Source of the DNA: Maratus speciosus | Lineage: Eukaryota; Arthropoda; Arachnida; Araneae; Salticidae | Length of the DNA stretch: 64,000 nucleotides | Reading direction: 5' to 3' | Assembly: GCA_963932465.1 (NCBI GenBank) | Contig: OZ010792.1 | Coordinates: 512,725,100-512,789,099 of the forward strand | In this document: one piece after another, positions 21,833 through 31,692 of the stretch | How positions within the stretch are numbered: the stretch's first letter is position 1 | How the letters are laid out: every line of letters starts with the position of its first letter | The notes under the pieces: model-generated | The model's database searches: none | The model's input: the letters and a program-made list of their open reading frames with translations, nothing else | Told to the model about the DNA's origin: nothing | Made by a program: the position numbers and the translations under genes

Positions 21833-23363
21833 CGCTGCTCAAAACAATTAAAGGATATTTGAAGTTTTATATAAAATAAAGATATAAACGAAATTTTTTT
21901 TGCCGAAAATAGAAGAAGAGAATCACAAATGCAAATTTTTCTGGTTTTTAAACTGTGGAGTATGCAAATTTTGAGTTCGACGTCAAAAACGTCGCTTCAG
22001 CGGCAGCGAATGAAATTTGACTTTCAACTGGATAAAAGAGAATGAAGACAAGGATGATCGGCATTCAGTGATTGCTTTGTTTCGATGAGTACGATGTCTC
22101 AGCGAAGTCATTTGACAGATTCAGAAGCTTTGAGAATTGTTGGTAGGTTAGAAGGGGGCCAAACTCAAGCCGAAGTAGCGCAAGCCATTGGAGTGTCACA
22201 AAGTGTCATTTCCAGGATCTGGAACCGTTTTTTGGAGAGTGGATGTGCAGGCCGAAGGCCAGGGCAAGATCGTAGACGGGCAACAACGCCCAATGAAGAT
22301 AGGTATTTAGCGTTAACAGCTCGGAGACACCGAACCATGAACGCTACTCTTCTCCAACAACACCTTCGCTCGGCTACAGGCACCACGATTTCAACTCAGA
22401 CTGTCCGAAACCGAATCCATGCTGTAGGTCTGTATGCTCGCCGACCGATGGTATGTGTTAGATTAACATCAAGGCATCGTCGCGACCGCAGGGAGTGGGC
22501 AACCGAGCATGTCAACTGGAGGAGAAATGAATGGAGCAATATTCTGTTTTCTGACGAGTCCCGTTTTTCTGTGCATCCGGATAATAGGCGTATTTTCATC
22601 TGGAGGGACCGTGGCAGTAGGAATAATCCTGCGTTCGTGCACGAAAGTGTCAGATTTGGCGGTGGAGGAGTGTTGGTGTATGGTGGCATCTCCATTGACG
22701 GGCGCACTGACCTCTACTTCATTCGAGATGGAGCTCTGACTGGTCGCCGATATAGGGATGAGATCCTCAGACCTATTGTAGTCCCTTACGCTGCAGCAAT
22801 CGGAGATAACTTCATTTTAATGGACGATAACTGCAGGCCACATCGTGCAAACATGGTGGAGGATTTCCTTTTCGAGGAAGGAATCGTTCGAATGGAATGG
22901 CCAGCGTGTTCTCCAGACATGAATCCAATCGAGCACGTTTGGGACGCTCTAGGAAGACGAGTTTCTGGCCGCCAACAACCCTCACAAACTCTCCAAGAAC
23001 TGGAAAGAGCTCTTCTGGAAGAGTGGGGCAGAATACCCCAACTCCTCATTAATAGCCTCATTGAGTCCATGCCTCAAAGGTGTTCAACGTTGCTGGCCGC
23101 CCGTGGAAACCATACCCCCTACTGAAAATGATTTTCTTTGAAGAAAACACCTTTTCTTATTCTTTTTTTCTCATATGCACAAATTGTGTTTTTTTCCTTT
23201 AGTACACAAATGCGCAATAAAATGCATTTTTTTCTGCCAAACATGTGTAATTTATTCTCATATAACCTACTATGTCTGTCGACCATGTATCAATCAGCTA
23301 AACAGTTTACCAGATACAAAATCCACCTAAAACTGCAATATCCTTTAATTGTTTTGAGCAGTT
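21833..23363 (+). mobile_element. Complete-looking Tc1-type transposon
   Basis: Inverted ends match over 25 bp, starting CTGCTCAAAACAATTAAAGG, at 21835-21859 and 23337-23361. Two unmatched bases lie outside each, then TA at 21831-21832 and 23364-23365. The element is about 1.53 kb and contains one uninterrupted transposase gene, so the size and layout match Tc1 elements. The right end abuts a tRNA-bearing repeat unit that begins near 23376. Confidence 0.93.
22085..23125 (+). CDS. Tc1-family transposase, DD34E
   Basis: The enzyme cuts and pastes its own element by a DDE/RNase H-like reaction at TA sites in nuclear DNA. The 346-residue length is typical of Tc1. Residues about 8-50 form a helix-turn-helix (QAEVAQAIGVSQSVISRIW), and 56-65 (GRRPGQDRRR) resemble the AT-hook/linker region. 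A second helix-turn-helix spans about 70-125. The catalytic triad is D157 (LFSDESRF), D248 (LMDDNCRPH) and E283 (PIEHVWDALG), with 34 residues between the last two, hence DD34E. A glycine-rich GGGGVLVYG box is at 192-200. The ATG at 22085 is the first in frame; 22094 is an alternative start. No stop or frameshift is present, and the GC content is clearly higher than the surroundings, which suggests recent arrival. Whether it is active is unknown. It is a known family rather than a novelty. Confidence 0.96.
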   Translation: MSTMSQRSHLTDSEALRIVGRLEGGQTQAEVAQAIGVSQSVISRIWNRFLESGCAGRRPGQDRRRATTPNEDRYLALTARRHRTMNATLLQQHLRSATGTTISTQTVRNRIHAVGLYARRPMVCVRLTSRHRRDRREWATEHVNWRRNEWSNILFSDESRFSVHPDNRRIFIWRDRGSRNNPAFVHESVRFGGGGVLVYGGISIDGRTDLYFIRDGALTGRRYRDEILRPIVVPYAAAIGDNFILMDDNCRPHRANMVEDFLFEEGIVRMEWPACSPDMNPIEHVWDALGRRVSGRQQPSQTLQELERALLEEWGRIPQLLINSLIESMPQRCSTLLAARGNHTPY

Positions 23364-23412
23364 TAATTCAATGCAATTAAAGAGTTGTAATTTTCCAATT
23401 GAGTGGAAATGT

Positions 23413-23486
23413 ATCCAGGGCAGGATTCAAACCAGGGACTTTTTGTCATAAGCTTCCAATGCTCTACCAACTGAGCTATCCTGGAC
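23413..23486 (-). tRNA. tRNA-like sequence (repeat-embedded)
   Basis: It has GTCCAGGA against CCTGGAT ends, A box TAGCTCAGTTGGTAGAGC and B box GGTTTGAATCC. The middle (TTGGAAGCTTATGACAAAAA) does not make a standard anticodon arm. It is probably a tRNA-derived Pol III promoter in a repeat. Confidence 0.5.
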
Positions 23487-23796
23487 AAATCTGGCGGACC
23501 ATTCTCACTCAAATAACCTTGTTGATTATGACATTTGGTCCGATATCTGAATCAGCTCAACAGAATAAATCGCAGGTAATGGAACGTCAAGAAATGTTGG
23601 ATACGTAATTTACACTATATTAATTTTAACGCAATTTTCCTAATTAATAAATAAATCATACGACTTGTAATTTGTAACAAATCGAACGTTTCTTGGAGTT
23701 CCATTACCTGCGGTTCACGCTGCTGATCTGTTTCAGATATCAGACCAAATGTCATAATCAACAAAGTTATCTGGGTGCGAAAGATTCGACAGATTT

Positions 23797-23872
23797 GTGC
23801 AAGATATAGTTCAGTTGGCAAAGCATCGGCAACTTCCAACAAAACGTCCCTGGTTCGAATCCTGATCTGGAC
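23797..23872 (+). tRNA. tRNA-like sequence (repeat-embedded)
   Basis: The A box is degraded (TAGTTCAGTTGGCAAAGC) and the B box is perfect (GGTTCGAATCC). CTGGAC lies at the 3' end, followed by a T-run in the flank (TTTTTT) that could terminate Pol III. The anticodon arm is irregular. Confidence 0.45.
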
Positions 23873-24072
23873 AATTTTTTACTCAATTGGAAAATTACAA
23901 TTCGTATGATTTATTTACCAATTAGAATAATTGAGTTAAAACTGATGTAATTACGTATCCGACGTATCTTGGAGTTCCAGTACCTGCGATTTATTCTGTT
24001 GAGTTGATTCAGATATTGGGCCAGATGTCATAATCAACAAGGTTGTCTGAGTGCGAAAGGTCCGCCAGATTT

Positions 24073-24147
24073 GCACAGGTTAGCTCAGTTGGTAGAACAT
24101 TAGAAGCTTATGACAGGAGGTCCCTGGTTCGAATCCTGGTCTGGACG
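24073..24147 (+). tRNA. tRNA-like sequence (repeat-embedded)
   Basis: It has A box TAGCTCAGTTGGTAGAAC, B box GGTTCGAATCC, a 3' TCTGGAC acceptor strand and a TTTTT flank. The 5' acceptor strand is mutated (CACAGGT) and the T stem has a T-T mismatch. It is the second + unit of the 276-bp tandem pair. Confidence 0.5.
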
Positions 24148-24409
24148 CTTTTTCAATTGGAAAATTACAACTCGTATGATTTATCTACCAATTAAAATAA
24201 TTGCGTTAAAATTAATACAGTGTAACATATTGAGTGTGATGGACAGTTAAGTAAGCAAATATATTGATAAATAAATACATGAGTCACCGTTAATTTTATG
24301 TCTCAATGCAATAATTACTGTAAGAGGGATAAATAATATTTATGCAGTGTATAATTGTGCATAAATATGTAACCGCTTGTTATATCGCTCGTCCATATGT
24401 ATCGCACTC

Positions 24410-24410
<1 letters not shown>

Positions 24411-24441
<31 letters not shown>
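24411..24441. repeat. Poly-T tract of about 30 bp
   Basis: An unbroken T-run precedes CGTGCTTCCCCTCC. It produces a spurious poly-lysine open frame on the - strand. Confidence 0.9.
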
Positions 24442-24794
24442 CGTGCTTCCCCTCCAACCCTCAAAAAAGGCTGTAATTTAATCACATTTTCCATGTAGCT
24501 GTATTTAAATATCGATTGCATGTAATATCTTTCTTGAATTTTCGCTTTAAAAAATTGCAACATGTGTATAAACTAAGCACTTTGGAGACAAACTCAAACC
24601 ATGTCTTGTATGTTTTCTTTCTTATTTTTTTAATGCCCTCGATCATATTGCTCTCATTGTATCCCGGTAAACACAATATAACAAAGGGTCACTGTATATG
24701 TAATCTTTGTCCTCAATTTTGAGTATGTATTGGATCATTTCTCGCAAAATCTTAAAGTAGCGAGGCAGTGACTGTTGTTTTTCTTTTCTTTTAC

Positions 24795-24936
24795 ATCGTA
24801 TGTGATTAAAATAGCAAATAAAGCCTTTGTGCAGGTATATTAAAAAGCAGAAAACCAACGTTTAAAAATTCATAACGTTTCATGCATTATTTGTGCATTT
24901 TTAAACGTTGGCTTTCTGCTTTGTAATCGTATGTGA
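24795..24936. repeat. Hairpin flanked by direct 12-bp repeats
   Basis: The arm AAAGCAGAAAACCAACGTTT (from about 24844) pairs with AAACGTTGGCTTTCTGCTTT (to 24922) around a loop of about 30 bp. ATCGTATGTGAT occurs on both sides (about 24795 and 24927). This could be a short transposon with a long target duplication or a rearranged locus; the class is unknown. Confidence 0.6.
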
Positions 24937-24975
24937 TATTGGATTAAAAAATAATTAACTGAAGCCCTCAGTTAA

Positions 24976-25396
24976 GGCTGTCCTCAAATCCAAAGAGTCA
25001 ACTTTCTGACATAAGTTTTAATTCATTTTTGTTCAGAAACGCATGAAACTAGAAAGTGTTGTTATTCAGAAACTATGTCATCGAACTGTTTTTTCCGTTT
25101 TCTTGTAAACGCAATAGATCTTTCAGAAAATACTGTCAAAGTTGGCATTTTCAACCGAACTTCCGAACGAATGAAGAAAATCCAGTCAGTAAGGGGAGAA
25201 AAAAATGCTGTGTCACGTGATCGAAATCGCTTATAACTCAATAGGTAATTGATTGATCAAAAAATGGAAAACACAGTTCGATTCCAAATCGCTTCCATGG
25301 TCAGACTTTCCAATTTTATATCTTTCTGTTAAAAAATGAATTTGTAAATGTGTCAAAACGTTTTGCGCTTGTTAGGCAAAGCATTTGAGAACAACC
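24976..25396. mobile_element. MITE with 4-bp TTAA duplication, copy 2
   Basis: This is a second copy of 21228-21615 in the same orientation. The ends GGCTGTCCTCAAATCC and TTTGAGAACAACC are flanked directly by TTAA (24972-24975, 25397-25400). It is 421 bp long; the excess comes mainly from about 33 bp after ACTAGAAA (GTGTTGTTATTCAGAAACTA and what follows). The copies have diverged by several per cent by eye, so this is not a recent burst. Confidence 0.87.
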
Positions 25397-25880
25397 TTAA
25401 GACTTAACGCACCGCAATCTATGGTGTGGTACGTCGTAAATTCTATATACCATTCTCACAAGTATTTTGGAGTAATTCTCGCTTGTACTTCCAACATCAG
25501 TCATCGGGAGCAAATGTCACTGGTAACTAGATATCTAGCTATAAATAACTTCTCTAGCAAGTATGTATGAATATGTCAACAAATTTTTAGAGCTGGGAAG
25601 TTGCTGAGATGAAAATATGCACAAAATGAACTTAATACATTATCGCAAGATGATTGAAAATATCTGTACACAAAGCATGCATGGCACACAAGCTGTGGTA
25701 GCGCTGTGAATATCAAGGGATACGCCTCAGGAGTGGCGCAACACAACTTCTAGAGAACTATTCATGATTTTTATAAACACAACCACGTGGACAAGTCACC
25801 ACTGCAACTTAGTTTTAACGAGACATGGCCCAGACATGTCCATGTACAATGACTTTCTTTGGAACTCTGTAGCATATGTA

Positions 25881-26954
25881 CAGTCGTGGAAAAAAAAAAG
25901 TAAACACCCCCTACTAACTCCTCAACAAATTATCGTAGACGAAAGTTACTGGTACCGGACGATTGGAAATAAAGCCTACTTTTAAATGATGTATATAAAA
26001 TTTGCTTAGGGGGCCATCTACATAATAAAACAAACCATAACTTTGTTTTTTTCAATAGCAGTACCCAATTCTGACAGCATAAATGAACTCTACACCCTTC
26101 AATTAGCCTAAAAACGAATTTTTATGCAATTCATACCATAAGTTTTCGAGAAATTAATTATTTTAAAACGAGCGTATTTTAAGGGCTGTATCCAAATTGA
26201 AGTTCCGTACTGGATTGTTCACCGAGAGAGCCCCTTCCTTGATCAAGGCACCTTAAGCGCCACTCAAGGAGTCAATGAAGCGTGTTAGATTACAGTACAG
26301 CAGAATAAATTTCAAAATGTCTACTCACTTCCATCATAGACGGCCCCTTAAACCATCATTTTGCCGTTTTTTAAGCATAATTTGAAAACTACTTGGAATA
26401 AAAATGGGAAATTTTTGAATTTCCATAAAGCAGGACTTAATAAATCTAAATCCATCAAAAAAATTGTAGGTTGCAATTCATAATTTTTTTTAATATTAAT
26501 TTCATAATTCATAATTCATATCTTAAAATTATAAAAATTGCAAATTCAGCTTATTTATGTTTGGGTATATTAGTATTATTACTACAAAAAAAATTAGCAC
26601 ATTAGGAGCATAATTTCGGGAGATATAAATAAAAATATGAAAATGTAATTTAACATTAGAAGCACTAAATTTTGAATGTTTATAATTCAAAAACTTATCA
26701 TTCAAATGACTTGAAATTTGGTGTCTAGGCATAGTTTGAACGGAAGATTTGAAATATCTCGTTAAAATTGGGCATTGCCATTGAAAAAAATGAAGTTTGG
26801 ATTCGTTTTAATATGTAGATGACCCCCTAAGAAAATTTTATATACATCATTTAAAAGTAGACTTTGTTTCCAATCGTTCGGTACCAGTAACTTTCTTCTA
26901 CGATGATTTGCTGAGGAGTTAGTAGGGGGTATTTACTTTTTTTTTCCACGACTG
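25881..26954. mobile_element. Long-TIR Tc1-like non-autonomous element
   Basis: The ends CAGTCGTGGAAAAAAA and its complement are flanked by TA (25879-25880, 26955-26956). Inverted similarity runs inward for about 190 bp per side: CCCCCTACTAACTCCTCA on the left against TGAGGAGTTAGTAGGGGG on the right, then GTACCGG, ATGATGTATATAAAATTT and CATCTACAT. The 1.07-kb element has no transposase. The interior holds CAAGGCACCTTAAGCGCCAC and AT-rich text only. CAGT ends with TA duplication fit Tc1/mariner. Confidence 0.88.
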
Positions 26955-26956
26955 TA

Positions 26957-29839
26957 CATGTACAACCTTTTTTTTTTTTCATAATTTAGTAAAAAAAAAG
27001 AACAGATTAGAAAACAGATGACGTGGCAGATTTATTTGAAAAACTCTGCCTGAAATACCATGGAAATGTTGAGTGGAAAGTGTGAAAGCTGTACTGCAAC
27101 AAGCTACTGAACTTTTTAATGTGCTAGAAAAGTCGTAGAAAGCACTGATGAAACCCAGTCAGCAAAAAAGGGATGCTGTATCATTAGTCGATCAAATGAT
27201 AAAATACTAGTTTCTCGTCTGACTAAATTTCTGGCACTACTTTCCGTTTCAAGTTCTGTCGAGTACAATTCTTTGTTCAAACTATGCGCGCCTGAACATT
27301 CTTAATATATTTTCAAAGTTAATTAATGGCGCTCTAAAAATACCATTTCCCCTATCAGCTAAAATGTTTGCCCTTTGGTACTACTTTCTTTTTCTTTTTT
27401 TCACACATTTCATTTCTGCATTTCTTCGAAAGTCAAAATATAAAATTTGACCCCATTTCATTCATTAGTATAAGCTACAGATGCCTCCAAACCGGAAAAG
27501 TTAGTCCATAACCTCGCCTATACATAGATACTGATTATACAAAATGATATGGTGGTCAAAAATCACACCTTCCGAGCTAAAATGCCAAGTGAAAAAAAAA
27601 GGGGGGGGGGATTAAAAAAAAACGTATAGTAGAATTCTGTTCCATATTTATTTTAAATAGTTACTCGTTTATATAAAATATAACCCGCTTCCCGACCATG
27701 TTTTATTTACACCTGTATCAACTCAAAGCGAGAAATGACATCCGGCACGAAAATTACTTTTTTTAAAACCTTAAGTAGAGCCATTCGAAATCTTTCCCTA
27801 TTTTTAGGTCACTCTTCATTGAATGTGGGGTCGATGAAAACGGTTTGAGGGTTCCAGGGTTAAAAAGCAAAGATTTGAAGAGGTACTTCTTATGTTCAAA
27901 GGTAAACTTCCGTAAACCCACTTCAAGGGTTCGACGACAAACAAGAATTCACCTCTTCTCTTGTCAAATAAATCGTCTGCAGTTGATTCCATAAGTGAGA
28001 GAAGTGATAAGTCCCTCTTTTTTTATGTAAGCATTCTTTGCTTGGTTGAGGAGAGGTAATGTGACGACATGGAAATGATAAAAAGTCGAGGGATATTTTT
28101 TCATCTTCAATAATGTTTTCTCTTATCTTACGTTCTACAACTCTGGGGTAGTACCTTCACTCACCCATGTTTCCCAACATAGGTTCCATGTCCTATAAGG
28201 GGCAATTTAAGGCTAGTTCGGAAATAACTAATGAATTTCTCATGGTTCCGGTGACATACAAAAAATGTACATTTGAATTTGGCGAAATTTAACCATTCAA
28301 TTTTCACATAGGACTTATATTTCTAAAGCTTTTTTATTTAAGTATAGCAGTATTTAAGTTTATTCCTACTCTCGAACCTGGGAAACCTGATACTTCATAA
28401 CTGATTGAATAGTATTGAACATGCTAATTATAAACGCCAAATTTATTCTATTGTGTATAATATAAATATAAAAATTTCAGAAAATAAAAGAAAATAAACT
28501 AAATGCATTCGAGTTGTCGGACATACCGGAACAGTTTTTATTTTTCTGTCAATTAATTTTAGTTATTTAGCTTCTAAATAAGACTAACTTATAAATATGC
28601 AATTTTAATGGGGTGGGGGTTGTTTGTTTTTATTGCTTGTTATACTGGAATAATAATTCCTTGACAATTTCCACACATAAGACTTAAAACTATTATACTA
28701 AGGAATACTTGTGAAAAAAATGTTAATGTCGTGATAAACACAAAAGTTTTACACGTCATGGTAAATACAAAATTTAGGTAATGGCGAACTATCACGATTC
28801 AAAAGGTAGAGGAATTTTGTTAAACTATACAAACTATCTTGTTATAACAACAAGTGTTGATTACATATAATCATTTTCATTTGTTCTCTAAGAAACCAAT
28901 ACATGGGCCGAACTTACCTGTAGCGATTTTTCTTTCAACAGTTATAGAGATAAAGAAGGAGGCATAGAGTAGGTGCGGATAAAGATAGGCACTTTCCATA
29001 CATTTCGATTTTTAACGCGCACATTGGTCTAAACTTATGTAATGAGTGATTAAAATGTTAGATTAGAACCTTAGGCAAGTGCCATCATCAACCGACGTTC
29101 TGTAAAATTATAATTCTGTGAGAAATTGAAATTTTTAAAAAACATTGCTGTGCGTATCTTGGCCCCATCGATTGGGATAAAAGTACGCAGTGGTGGGGCA
29201 AAGATACGCAGTATATTTTTGCCCCATTAATGTGGGATTTTGCCCCATTTCCAATAAAACGGAGGAATTATGCAAAAGCATTAGTAAATTTCACTAGTAT
29301 TTATAGTTAAACTGAAAATTGCAAGTTGAACGATGAAAAAAAAAGAAAAAAAACAGCGGTCTGTGAGATCGCAAATAGCAGATAACCTCTAACTACTGTG
29401 ACAAAAATTGTTGCATAAATACTATAAGCGGTTTCAAAAACACCTTGCTCGTAGAATGAATAAAAGGGTTAACTGACTCATAAAATACTGTTTTTGCGCT
29501 AAACTTTATGTAAAGGCCTATTATAATAAAAATTCTCCTCATTTAGAAGTCTTTAGCGATACTACTAAGTTTCCAAACGAATCAAAATTAAACTAACATC
29601 AATAGTTAAATTTAAAATAACAAGTTAATCTATAAAAACTGAATATAGCAGCGGTCTGCGAGACCGTTAACAGGAGTTAAGGGTTAAGACTTAAAACAAA
29701 ATCGTTTTATGAAACAAGAATATTGATTTTTAAAAGTAGGTAGGTAGATACCTACGTTCTATATTTTTATAAAATAATCATACGAATTGAATATTTGGAA
29801 ATAAGCTGTCTACATGGCAGACCAGGTGTTATTACCAAT
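26957..29839. other. Gene-free stretch, about 2.9 kb
   Basis: No supported gene. I note a G-run at 27600-27610, repeated GCCCCAT words at 29162-29252 and two similar segments with AGCGGTCTGTGAGATCG (about 29354) and AGCGGTCTGCGAGACCG (about 29647). A strong 5' splice-site match lies on the - strand at 28911-28918 (CTACAG then GTAAGTT) with an open frame before it. No acceptor or known peptide supports a real exon. Confidence 0.3.
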
Positions 29840-30140
29840 AAGGTTTCAAATATTCAATTCGTATGATTACTTTACCAATCAGTTTGACTGTGTTAGAAAT
29901 TATAGTATATCTACATACCCATCGTTTATATGGAGTTCCTTTATCTGCGGTTTATTCTGTTGAGCTGTCTACATGACAGACCAGATGTTATTACCAATAA
30001 GGTTATCTGAGCGAAATATGCTCGCCGGTTGTCAGCCCAGGTAGCTTAAACGGTAGAGCATTGGCAATGTAAGCCAAGGATCTGGGTTCGATTCCCGCCT
30101 TGGGCTTTTTTTCACTCAATTGGAAATATTTAATTCGTAA
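29840..30140 (+). repeat. tRNA-bearing repeat unit, + strand
   Basis: This is the same family as 23376-24215: TGGAGTTCC, TGCGGTTTATTCTGTTGAGC, CAGACCAGATGTTATTACC, a tRNA-like part, then CAATTGGAAATATT. A partial second unit upstream (AATTCGTATGATTACTTTACC at about 29857) shows that the tandem arrangement existed here too. Confidence 0.75.
30035..30105 (+). tRNA. tRNA-like sequence, best-folded copy, Thr(UGU)-like anticodon
   Basis: The 71-nt segment makes a full cloverleaf on paper: acceptor GCCCAGG/CTTGGGC, D stem GCTT/GAGC, anticodon stem TTGGC/GCCAA with 7-nt loop AATGTAA, and T arm CTGGG-TTCGATT-CCCGC with one mismatch. The anticodon would be TGT (threonine). A seven-T run follows at once, a good Pol III terminator. 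Against a working tRNA: position 33 is A where U is almost universal, and the flanks belong to the repeated unit. It could be the least decayed member of the repeat, or a true tRNA gene from which the repeat arose. Confidence 0.5.
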
Positions 30141-30304
30141 AGAAGGATTCGTACGTTGGTGGATATATTGGAAACTGGAGGGTTAAGAACTCGAATTCAA
30201 GGAATGTCACTTGTATATCAGATTGAAAAATATCTGAAAAATCGGAATAATCGATTGTAAAGAACTATCAAAAATCGCCTATATCCTATTTAGACTAAAA
30301 TTCA

Positions 30305-30635
30305 AACCAGAGAACCAGGTTATAGGGCCTAGAATATACAGTGTGGAAATTGGATATCCCTGTAATACTTGAAAAAGTGCTAAAATATTGTATCCCTTAA
30401 ATGTGCAACGATGCTGCTGAAATATACAGACCGCAGCGACATCTGCAGGATATTTTCTACAACTGCAAGATATTGCTAGTCTATACAATATAATACGAAA
30501 ATCCCGCAGATGTCGCTGCGATCGACACTTGGGATTTTAGCCGTATCGTCGCACATTTAAGAGATACAAATTTTTAGCGTTTTTTGGATAGCATGTTTCC
30601 ACACTAGGTATTCTAGACGCTGTAACCAGGTAGAT
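30305..30635. mobile_element. Foldback element, about 270-330 bp
   Basis: Long inverted arms: CTTAAATGTGCAACGAT on the left faces ATCGTCGCACATTTAAG on the right, and CGCAGCGACATCTGC faces GCAGATGTCGCTGCG. The outer ends near 30339 and 30608 read CAGTGTGG and CCACACTAGG with TA beside each. Weaker pairing (ACCAGGTTA, TAGAATA) continues outside, so the true limits are uncertain. There is no coding sequence. Confidence 0.75.
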
Positions 30636-31029
30636 TTCCATAAAACGTAAATTTGGTTTACAGTGCATCTTTCGCGCACTGTAATCAAGCGAATTGTCCA
30701 ATCATTTTACTAGAGAATGTAAACATGAATTAAGCTAAATGAAGAATTTTTCATCAAAACTCTTCCCCTCTCCCCGCAAAAGATAATTAAAAAAACATAT
30801 CAATATAAAAAAAAAGTGCAGAAATTTAGCAATTAAGATATATTAAACATTCTAAAATAAGTTTCTACCAGCATTTAAAAAAAGGGAAAATTGAGGCACG
30901 CCCACCTGAACTCCTGAACCCCGTTTAAGATAAATTTTGAATGAATGTAAAAATAAACACAGAACTAAAAAAATGACTTTTACAAGATGTTCAGGCGGCA
31001 TATTTCCCTCAATAAAAAATTCTTTGTTC

Positions 31030-31455
31030 CTCTTTTAGTCCAAGGGCCGGCAGCACAAAAACCTATGTTATCATCATGCACAAGAAATAAAAACCTTTGT
31101 TTTATGGAAGAGTTGTAGTAGGGGAATCTAATGATCCACATGCCTGCCGGAAGTGAAATGGTGCATAAGCCAAAAATTAATACCACCAGTTGTTGACTCA
31201 TAGGTTTATCATTGTGTTTGTGCGACAAACAAAGCTATGAAAACATGGAGGATAGTTGTAGGAGAAACACAATGATAAACCTACGAGTCAACCACTGGTG
31301 GTGTTAATTTTTGGCTTATGCACCACTTCACTACAGGCAGACATGGTTCATTAGATTCCCCTACTTCTACTCTTCCATAAAATAAAGGTTCTTTTCTTCT
31401 GCTTGATAACATAGGTTTTTGTACTGTCGGCTCTTGGACTATTTCTCTTAGCCTT
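31030..31455. mobile_element. Large foldback element in the sulfotransferase intron
   Basis: Arms of about 195 bp (31030-31225 and 31260-31455) are nearly perfect inverted copies. AGTCCAAGGGCCGGCAG faces CTGTCGGCTCTTGGACT, AACCTATGTTATCA faces TGATAACATAGGTT, and GGTTTATCATTGTGTTT faces AACACAATGATAAACC. The loop is only about 35 bp. RNA from this locus could fold into a long double strand. It ends about 240 bp upstream of the 31693 exon. No clear target duplication is seen. Confidence 0.85.
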
Positions 31456-31692
31456 TATTTGTTTTATGTCATTTGCGAACAATATATATTTTTCTCAAAA
31501 TCATCAGAGGAAAAGAAAATCTAGTTAATTAAATTTAAAAACCCAGTGAGAGACAGTGACCTTCCGTTGGCGGCGTGTATGATCGAGCTCTAAACATCTC
31601 TACTTTAATTATGTTATATTATATTAATGTCTCTTTTTTTTTTTGTCTTTTTTGCGCAAACAATGTCACTTATTCAGTCTCTTTCTTTCTAG

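Larger units (their letters stand above)
23376..24215. repeat. Cluster of about 276-bp tRNA-bearing units
   Basis: Three units lie side by side, one on the - strand (tRNA-like 23413-23486) and two on the + strand (23797-23872 and 24073-24147). The landmark TCTTGGAGTT starts at 23691 and 23967, a period of 276 bp. Unit order is: TCTTGGAGTTCC, TTCTGTTGAG, CAGATAT, ATGTCATAATCAACAA, GTGCGAAAG, tRNA-like part, CAATTGGAAAATTACAA, TCGTATGATTTAT, CCAATTA. The - and + units meet head to head near 23650. No protein is encoded. The family is also at 13597-14600 and 29840-30112. Confidence 0.8.

Noticed and set aside
22165..23070. Open frames antisense or out of frame to the Tc1 transposase
   Set aside because: They are shadows of the real gene, which has a full catalytic triad.
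28911..28999. Possible - strand exon before CTACAG/GTAAGTT
   Set aside because: Only one splice signal is good and the peptide is unrecognised; not enough to list as a gene.
31030..31455. Long hairpin as a microRNA precursor
   Set aside because: Arms of about 195 bp are far longer than a microRNA stem and match a foldback transposon better.
31643..31692. Upstream extension of the sulfotransferase frame from a TTG
   Set aside because: It is a pyrimidine-rich intron end terminating in TTTCTTTCTAG; the protein family resumes only after 31693.
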